Shown piece by piece: positions 1 through 4,302 of a stretch of DNA of 7,522 nt. The notes beneath the pieces were generated by a model that did no database searches, had not been told where the DNA came from, and saw nothing but the letters and a program-made list of their open reading frames with translations. How positions within the stretch are numbered: the first letter of the stretch is position 1; each line of letters opens with the position of its first letter. The stretch covers positions 1-7,522 of the forward strand of contig JAEWLQ010000015.1 of NCBI GenBank assembly GCA_023457495.1, given 5' to 3'. A program made the position numbers and the translations under genes. The stretch comes from Pseudomonadota bacterium (GTDB taxonomy: Bacteria > Pseudomonadota > Gammaproteobacteria > Steroidobacterales > Steroidobacteraceae).

Positions 1-403
1 GGCGCTGCTGTGGCACAAGGCCGGATCGCAGCCCGAAGTGCTGACGCTCGAGCCCACGAAGAGCGAGCGGCGGCGGCACCTGCGCAAGTATTCGGAAGGC
101 TCGCTGGGCGAAGACCGCTCGTTCTACTTCCGTGGCCCGGAAGGCAAACTCAAGTTGCGCGCGCAGAACCTCATGGTTTTCCTGGATCTCGCCGACGGCG
201 TGGACGAGGAGACCTGGCTGCATCACTGGCAGCGCGGCGACGTCACGGACTGGCTGCGCACCAGCATCAAGGACGAGGCGCTGACGGCGAAGATCGCCGC
301 CCTCGAGCATCACGTGCCCGACGATGCGGCCGTATCGAGAAAGCGCGTGCGGGACGTGATCGAGGAAAGTTACACGCTGCCCGCCGAGAACGGTGGAAGT
401 TAG
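1..403 (+). CDS. C-terminal part of a HAD hydrolase/ATPase fusion-type protein (5' end outside window)
   Basis: The reading frame is open from base 2 to the TAG at 401-403, giving 133 visible residues; the start lies upstream of the window. A basic stretch (SERRRHLRKY) precedes SLGEDRSFYFRGPEGKLKL, then a segment with DGVDEETWLHHW and RGDVTDWLRTSIKDEAL, ending near YTLPAEN. From memory this order matches the C-terminal domain of long bacterial proteins that join an N-terminal HAD-superfamily phosphatase domain to a HerA/DUF87-like P-loop ATPase domain. Neither the HAD motifs nor the Walker motifs are in the window, so the family call rests on the tail alone. The visible part is soluble-looking, rich in charged and Trp residues, with no membrane segment. 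An internal ATG at 38 is not a likely start because the frame continues upstream with similar composition. The yjbQ-like gene follows after 40 bases on the same strand. That the region is coding is much surer than what it encodes. Confidence 0.6.
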   Translation, partial: ALLWHKAGSQPEVLTLEPTKSERRRHLRKYSEGSLGEDRSFYFRGPEGKLKLRAQNLMVFLDLADGVDEETWLHHWQRGDVTDWLRTSIKDEALTAKIAALEHHVPDDAAVSRKRVRDVIEESYTLPAENGGS

Positions 404-443
404 CAATCTTGCGGCAGAGCCGGGCAGCGGGTAGCGTCGCGCG

Positions 444-863
444 ATGCGACAGGCCATGCACGTGCTGCCCGTTCGCGCCCGGCGGCGCGGACTTGCTGAA
501 TTCACCGACGAAGTGCGGAGCTGGGTCGCGCGGCAGGACATCACGGACGGCCTGTTGACGCTGTTCTGCCGTCACACTTCCGCGTCGCTGCTGATCCAGG
601 AGAACGCCGCATCGGCGGTGCGACGCGACCTCGAAAAATTCTTCGACGAACTCGCGCCCGAGGGCGCGGGACTCTACGAACACGATGACGAGGGCCCGGA
701 CGACATGCCGGCCCACCTCAAGACCGCCTTGACCCAGGTGCAGCTGAACGTGCCGATCATGAAGGGGCAATTGATGCTCGGCACGTGGCAGGGCATCTAT
801 CTGTTCGAGCATCGTTCCGCGCCGTCGACGCGCGAGATCGTGCTGCATCTCGTGGGGGAGTGA
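444..863 (+). CDS. yjbQ: YjbQ/UPF0047 family protein (annotated as secondary thiamine-phosphate synthase)
   Basis: A complete 139-residue protein, the usual length of the family (E. coli YjbQ is about 138). Conserved blocks are visible in order: LLTLFCRHTSASLLIQENA (about 37-55), EHDDEGPDDMPAHLK (79-93), IMKGQLMLGTWQGIYLFEHR (105-124). His44, His80, His91 and His123 fall in these blocks and are candidate active-site or metal-binding residues. Members can show weak thiamine-phosphate synthase activity and rescue thiE mutants, hence the database name, but the physiological role is not settled. It is a small soluble protein without a signal peptide. The start is uncertain: ATG 444 (MRQAMHV) and ATG 456 (MHVLPV) are both possible and neither has a strong ribosome binding site. 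It sits 40 bases after the upstream partial gene and 28 bases before the GH28 gene, so co-transcription is possible; no thiamine genes are nearby. Confidence 0.93.
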   Translation: MRQAMHVLPVRARRRGLAEFTDEVRSWVARQDITDGLLTLFCRHTSASLLIQENAASAVRRDLEKFFDELAPEGAGLYEHDDEGPDDMPAHLKTALTQVQLNVPIMKGQLMLGTWQGIYLFEHRSAPSTREIVLHLVGE

Positions 864-891
864 GCGCGGGTCACGTTTCGAGGGGTTCTTC

Positions 892-2319
892 ATGATCGAT
901 CGACGAACGTTCATGGTCCGTGCGGGCAGCGCGGCGGCCGCGTTGTCCTTCTGGCGCCAGGCAGGCGCCAACGGGCAGGCGAGTTCATCCGACGCCTGGC
1001 AGCGCGCCGCGGACATCGCGCGTAATGTCCGTGCGCCGACCTTTCCGGACCGCGACTTCGACATCACGAAATTCGGTGCGCTGCCCGACGGCAAGACGCT
1101 CAACACGTCCGCGATTGCCAGGGCCATCGAGACCTGCGCGAAGGAGGGCGGCGGCCGCGTGATCGTGCCCGCCGGCACCTTCCTCACCGGCGCGATTCAT
1201 CTCAAGACCAACGTGAATCTGCACGTCGAGCCGGGCGCGACGCTGAAGTTCGACACGAACCCGGCGAGCTACCCGCTGGTGTTCACGCGCTGGGAAGGCA
1301 TCGAGCTCATGAACTACTCGCCCCTCATCTACGCGCGGCGCGAGAAGAACATCGCGATCACCGGCAAGGGCACGCTCGACGGCCAGGGCAGCGAACAACA
1401 TTGGTGGAAGTGGAAGGGTCGCTGGGGCGGCACGGTGCCGTATGGCTGGGTGGAGGGCATGCCCGACCAGCGCCCGGCGCGCGCAAAGCTTTTCCAGATG
1501 GCCGAGGACGCGGTGCCGGTCGAGAAGCGTGTCTTCGGGGAAGGTTCGATGCTGCGCCCGCCGTTCATCCAGCCGTATGAATGCGAAAACGTGCTGATCG
1601 AAGACGTGCGCCTGCGCAACTCGCCGTTCTGGAACATTCACCCGGTGCTGAGCCGCAACGTCATCATCCGCGGCGTCGACGTGTACGGCCACGGTCCCAA
1701 CAACGATGGCATCGATCCGGAATCCGTCGACCACCTGCTGATCGAGAACTGCTCGTTCGATACCGGTGACGACTGCATCGCGGTGAACTCGGGTCGCAAT
1801 GCGGACGGTCGCCGTCTCAACACGACCTCGCAGAACATCCTGGTGCGCAACTGCCGCATGAAGGAAGGTCATGGCGGCGTGGTAGTCGGCAGCCAGATTT
1901 CGGGCGGCGCGCGCTGGGTGTTCGCGGAGAACTGCCAGATGGACAGCCCGGAGCTCTGGTACGCGATCCGGTTCAAGAACAACGCGCTGCGCGGCGGCTT
2001 GCTCGAGAATTTCTATTACCGCGACATCGACGTGGGGCAGGTGGGCCGCACGGCGATCACGGCCGATTTCAACTATGAGGAAGGGCCAAAGGGTCCTTTC
2101 ATCCCACAGTTGCGCAACGTCGTCGTCGAAAGGCTGCGTGTGAAGAACGCGGTGCGCGTGCTCGATTCGCAGGGCATTCCGCAGGCGCCGGTCAACGACA
2201 TCACGCTGCGCGATTGCGAGTTCCACGGCGTCACGCAGCCGAGCATCGTGAAGTACACGCGTGACGTGAAACTGGAGAAGGTGCGCGTCAACGAAAGGCT
2301 GGTCGATTCGCTGGTCTGA
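892..2319 (+). CDS. Tat-exported glycoside hydrolase family 28 protein (polygalacturonase-like)
   Basis: 475 residues. The N-terminus (MIDRRTFMVRAGSAAAALSF) has a twin-arginine motif at residues 4-5 followed by a short Ala-rich hydrophobic stretch, so folded export by the Tat system is expected, with cleavage probably around residues 25-30. The mature part opens with DITKFGALPDGKTLNTSAI, the usual entry to the right-handed beta-helix of pectin-degrading enzymes. All GH28 catalytic blocks are present: NNDGID with Asp272, GDDCIA with Asp293 and Asp294, EGHGG with His327, and RFK with Arg360 and Lys362. The acidic triad fits an inverting hydrolase acting on alpha-1,4-galacturonan or a related galacturonic-acid polymer; whether it is exo- or endo-acting, or prefers rhamnogalacturonan or xylogalacturonan, cannot be read from the motifs. 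A ribosome binding site GAGGGG (880-885) lies 6 bases before ATG 892. No transporter, uronate isomerase or other pectinase gene is visible beside it. Confidence 0.93.
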   Translation: MIDRRTFMVRAGSAAAALSFWRQAGANGQASSSDAWQRAADIARNVRAPTFPDRDFDITKFGALPDGKTLNTSAIARAIETCAKEGGGRVIVPAGTFLTGAIHLKTNVNLHVEPGATLKFDTNPASYPLVFTRWEGIELMNYSPLIYARREKNIAITGKGTLDGQGSEQHWWKWKGRWGGTVPYGWVEGMPDQRPARAKLFQMAEDAVPVEKRVFGEGSMLRPPFIQPYECENVLIEDVRLRNSPFWNIHPVLSRNVIIRGVDVYGHGPNNDGIDPESVDHLLIENCSFDTGDDCIAVNSGRNADGRRLNTTSQNILVRNCRMKEGHGGVVVGSQISGGARWVFAENCQMDSPELWYAIRFKNNALRGGLLENFYYRDIDVGQVGRTAITADFNYEEGPKGPFIPQLRNVVVERLRVKNAVRVLDSQGIPQAPVNDITLRDCEFHGVTQPSIVKYTRDVKLEKVRVNERLVDSLV

Positions 2320-2324
2320 GCCGA

Positions 2325-3662
2325 TCAAATGTTGCCGTTGACGATGGTGGCCGCGACCGCGCGCGCATCCGCCATCGTCATCTGCACGAACAGCGCTTCT
2401 TCGAACGATTCGCAACGTTTCATCCGGAACTCGATCATCGGTGTGCTCTTCATGTTCAGCACGACCAGGTCCGCTTCCATCCCGACGGCGATGCTGCCGA
2501 TCCTGTCGTCGAGATAGAGCGCCTGCGCGGCGCCGCGCGTCGCGAGATAAAACGCCGCGGTGGCGCTCAGCGAATTTCCATTGAGCTGCGCGGTCTTGTA
2601 CGCCGCGCCCAGGGTTTCGAGCATCGAAAGCGACGTTCCCGCGCCCACGTCCGTGGCCAGCCCGACGCGCACCGGGCGCGCCGGCTGCTTCGCCCGCGCG
2701 AGGTCGAACAATCCACTGCCGAGAAACATGTTCGAAGTGGGGCAGTGCGCGATGGCCGTGCCGCTCTCGTGCATTCGCGCCAGCTCGGCTTCGTCGAGGT
2801 AGATGCCGTGTCCGTAGATGGCCCGCGGACCGAGCTGTCCGTAATGATCGTAGATGTCGAGATACCCGGCCCGTTCCGGATAGAGCCTGCGGGCGAACTC
2901 GACCTCCGCGCGATTCTCGGCGACGTGCGACTGTAGATAGGTGCCGGGACGCTCCTTCCACAACGCCCCCGCCATCTCCATCTGCTCGGGCGTCGAGGAC
3001 GGCGCGAAGCGCGGCGTGATCGCGTAGGACGCGCGGCCCTTGCCGTGCCAGCGATCGATCAGCGCCTTCGATTCGTCGTAACCGCGTTGCGCGGTATCAC
3101 TGAGCCCGGGCGGACAATTGCGATCCATGAGGCATTTGCCGGCGATCGTGCGCATGCCACGCCGCGCCGCGGCTTCGAAGAACACGTCCACTGTATGTGG
3201 ATGAACCGTGCAGAACGTCGCGACCGTCGTCGTGCCATTTCGCAGGCACTCATCGAGGAAAAACTCCGCGACCACGCTCGCGTGCGCCGGGTCCGCGAAC
3301 GCATGCTCGGCCGGAAACGTGTATTTCTCCAGCCAGTCGAGCAACTGCTCCCCATACGCGCCGATGATCTGCGTCTGCGGGTAGTGCACGTGGCAATCGA
3401 TGAATCCGGGAAGGATCAGGCTGTCCTGGCCGTACTCCCTCACCGGTGTATCCGGCGGCAGCGTCTCGCGGATCGTGGACGCCGGGCCGAAGTGCGTGAT
3501 TTTTCCGTCCTTCATCGCGACGATCGCGTCGCTCTCGTAGCGCACCGCGCTCGCGCCTTTTACGAACACGTCGCCCGAGAACGTGAGCGCGGGCCCACGG
3601 ATCGCGGTGACGCCGGTATCCGCGGCGTCGGACTGTTTGACGAAACCTGTCGAGTTATTCAC
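2325..3662 (-). CDS. guaD: Guanine deaminase
   Basis: 445 residues, close to the usual length of bacterial guanine deaminases (about 440). This amidohydrolase-superfamily enzyme hydrolyses guanine to xanthine and ammonia in purine salvage or catabolism, in the cytoplasm. Visible motifs: PGFIDCHVHYPQ with metal ligands His91 and His93; TPRFAPSS with Arg218, a likely guanine contact; QSHVAEN with His246 and catalytic Glu249; YGHGIYL with His285; CPTSNMFLGSGLFDL (308-322), a hallmark of GuaD; and ATDVGAGTS with metal ligand Asp338. All ligands expected for one zinc ion are present. The start is GTG (3660-3662 read on the minus strand), supported by AGGA at 3668-3671; no in-frame ATG occurs before residue 50. 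Residues 1-20 form a loose extension before the conserved IRGPALTFSGD. It runs against the GH28 gene with 5 bases between stop codons. No xanthine dehydrogenase or purine permease gene is visible nearby. Confidence 0.96.
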   Translation of the reverse strand: MNNSTGFVKQSDAADTGVTAIRGPALTFSGDVFVKGASAVRYESDAIVAMKDGKITHFGPASTIRETLPPDTPVREYGQDSLILPGFIDCHVHYPQTQIIGAYGEQLLDWLEKYTFPAEHAFADPAHASVVAEFFLDECLRNGTTTVATFCTVHPHTVDVFFEAAARRGMRTIAGKCLMDRNCPPGLSDTAQRGYDESKALIDRWHGKGRASYAITPRFAPSSTPEQMEMAGALWKERPGTYLQSHVAENRAEVEFARRLYPERAGYLDIYDHYGQLGPRAIYGHGIYLDEAELARMHESGTAIAHCPTSNMFLGSGLFDLARAKQPARPVRVGLATDVGAGTSLSMLETLGAAYKTAQLNGNSLSATAAFYLATRGAAQALYLDDRIGSIAVGMEADLVVLNMKSTPMIEFRMKRCESFEEALFVQMTMADARAVAATIVNGNI

Positions 3663-3748
3663 TGACGTCCTGAAATGCGACTTGGCTCACACGCGTCTGC
3701 TCCAGATTGAGGCGCATCGACTCCCCGCGTTCATAGAATGCGGAGAGG
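3663..3748. other. Divergent intergenic region between guaD and the DUF5658 gene
   Basis: These 86 bases must hold the signals for two diverging genes, unless transcription starts inside one of them. I see no clear pair of -35 and -10 boxes in either direction. The best single hexamer is TAGAAT at 3734-3739 on the + strand, only 9 bases before the DUF5658 start codon. On the minus strand a 20-codon open frame (ATG at 3717, TAA ending at 3655) overlaps the first codons of guaD. No operator-like inverted repeat stood out. Confidence 0.5.
3668..3671 (-). promoter_or_regulatory. Ribosome binding site of guaD
   Basis: Read on the minus strand, AGGA lies 5 bases before the GTG codon at 3662-3660. 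It is what decides this start, since no ATG is available in frame until about 50 codons downstream. Confidence 0.6.
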
Positions 3749-4207
3749 ATGACCGCACAACAACAAGAACGACGCATCGCCATGGAACGGCGTACTTCCA
3801 TCTCGCGCGCCCTGTGGCGAGGGAATTTCGAACGTCGCCGGATTGCACCACGCCGAGGCAACGAGCGGCCGGCGGTCGTGACCGACTGGTTTCACCCGCA
3901 ATGGCTGGTGACGACCATCCTGATCCTGTTGCTGTGCGTAACGGACGCCATCCTGACACTGACCCTGCTGTCGCAAGGGGCGACCGAAATCAATCCTGTC
4001 ATGGCCCCGTTGGTGACCGGATCGGGCCACAGTTTTGCGTTCGTGAAGCTGGGTCTCACCATCCTGGGAGTGGTGGTCCTGACGGTTTTCGCCCGATTGC
4101 GCCTTTTCGGGTCCCTGGGGGTAGGAGTGGTCCTCTACGTGATCCTCCTGGGCTATGTCGCCCTGGTCGGATACGAGATTTGGCTTTTACGTAACATCCC
4201 CCAGTAA
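3749..4207 (+). CDS. DUF5658 family small membrane protein
   Basis: 152 residues. The N-terminal 45 or so are hydrophilic and very basic (RRTSIS, FERRRIAPRRGNER) and should stay in the cytoplasm. Three hydrophobic segments follow, at about 52-74, 95-115 and 124-147, giving an inner-membrane protein. The motif GATEINPVMAPL (77-88) after the first helix, a lysine at the head of the second helix (FAFVKLGLT) and the closing GYEIWLL match the DUF5658 family as I remember it; no function is known for that family. The ATG at 3749 is preceded directly by GGAGAGG (3742-3748), which is closer than an ideal ribosome binding site; an in-frame TAG at 3734-3736 rules out an earlier start, and ATG 3782 (MERRTSIS) is the alternative. 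The gene ends in tandem stops TAA TAA (4205-4210). Base composition is a little less GC-rich than in its neighbours, as expected for membrane helices. It lies 95 bases before sucA with no evident functional link. Confidence 0.82.
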   Translation: MTAQQQERRIAMERRTSISRALWRGNFERRRIAPRRGNERPAVVTDWFHPQWLVTTILILLLCVTDAILTLTLLSQGATEINPVMAPLVTGSGHSFAFVKLGLTILGVVVLTVFARLRLFGSLGVGVVLYVILLGYVALVGYEIWLLRNIPQ

Positions 4208-4222
4208 TAAGCCGTAGTCGCC

Positions 4223-4251
4223 TTCCGGGCCCGGGCCGGTTCGGCTAACAT
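4223..4251 (+). promoter_or_regulatory. Candidate sigma-70 promoter upstream of sucA
   Basis: TAACAT at 4246-4251 matches the TATAAT -10 consensus at four of six positions, including the first TA and the last AT. A poor -35 candidate, TTCCGG (4223-4228), lies 17 bases upstream, which is the ideal spacing. Transcription would begin around 4258-4260, leaving a leader of about 45 bases before the sucA ATG. The -35 match is weak and overlaps the GC palindromes, so this is only a suggestion. Confidence 0.3.
4225..4237. repeat. Two overlapping 10-base GC palindromes
   Basis: CCGGGCCCGG (4225-4234) and GGCCCGGGCC (4228-4237) are both perfect palindromes and share seven bases. They are flanked by AGCCG (4210-4214) and CGGCT (4242-4246), which could pair as an outer stem. 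No T-tract follows, so this is not a standard intrinsic terminator of the DUF5658 gene. It could be a weak hairpin between the two genes or simply a product of high GC content. Confidence 0.4.
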
Positions 4252-4286
4252 ACCGCCCCCTCATTGATCCAGGACCTTGAGTCCAC

Positions 4287-4291
4287 AAGGA
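4287..4291 (+). promoter_or_regulatory. Ribosome binding site that favours the sucA ATG at 4303
   Basis: AAGGA lies 11 bases before ATG 4303, a slightly long but usable spacing. The alternative TTG start at 4264 in the same frame has no purine-rich site before it (its upstream bases are CCGCCCCC). The AAGGA sits at the 3' edge of a small imperfect hairpin: GGAC (4272-4275) pairs with GTCC (4281-4284), and TCC (4268-4270) could pair with GGA (4289-4291). Confidence 0.5.
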
Positions 4292-4302
4292 TTTTTACTC
4301 GT

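Noticed and set aside
267..1187. A 306-codon minus-strand frame across the partial gene, yjbQ and the GH28 start
   Set aside because: It spans three + strand genes with clear family motifs or continuous coding character and itself shows only shadow-type composition.
985..2961. A 658-codon minus-strand open frame across the GH28 gene and the 3' half of guaD
   Set aside because: It covers two well-supported genes in the wrong frame, has Arg/His/Asp-rich low-information sequence, and no plausible start signal or family motif.
3045..3665. A 206-codon + strand frame opposite guaD
   Set aside because: It is antisense to the conserved N-terminal half of guanine deaminase and shows no family motif.
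4268..4296. Hairpin followed by ATTTTT as an intrinsic terminator before sucA
   Set aside because: The stem is only four consecutive pairs, and the T-run starts several bases after it; it sits in the sucA leader where termination would silence the operon, so terminator is not a supported call.
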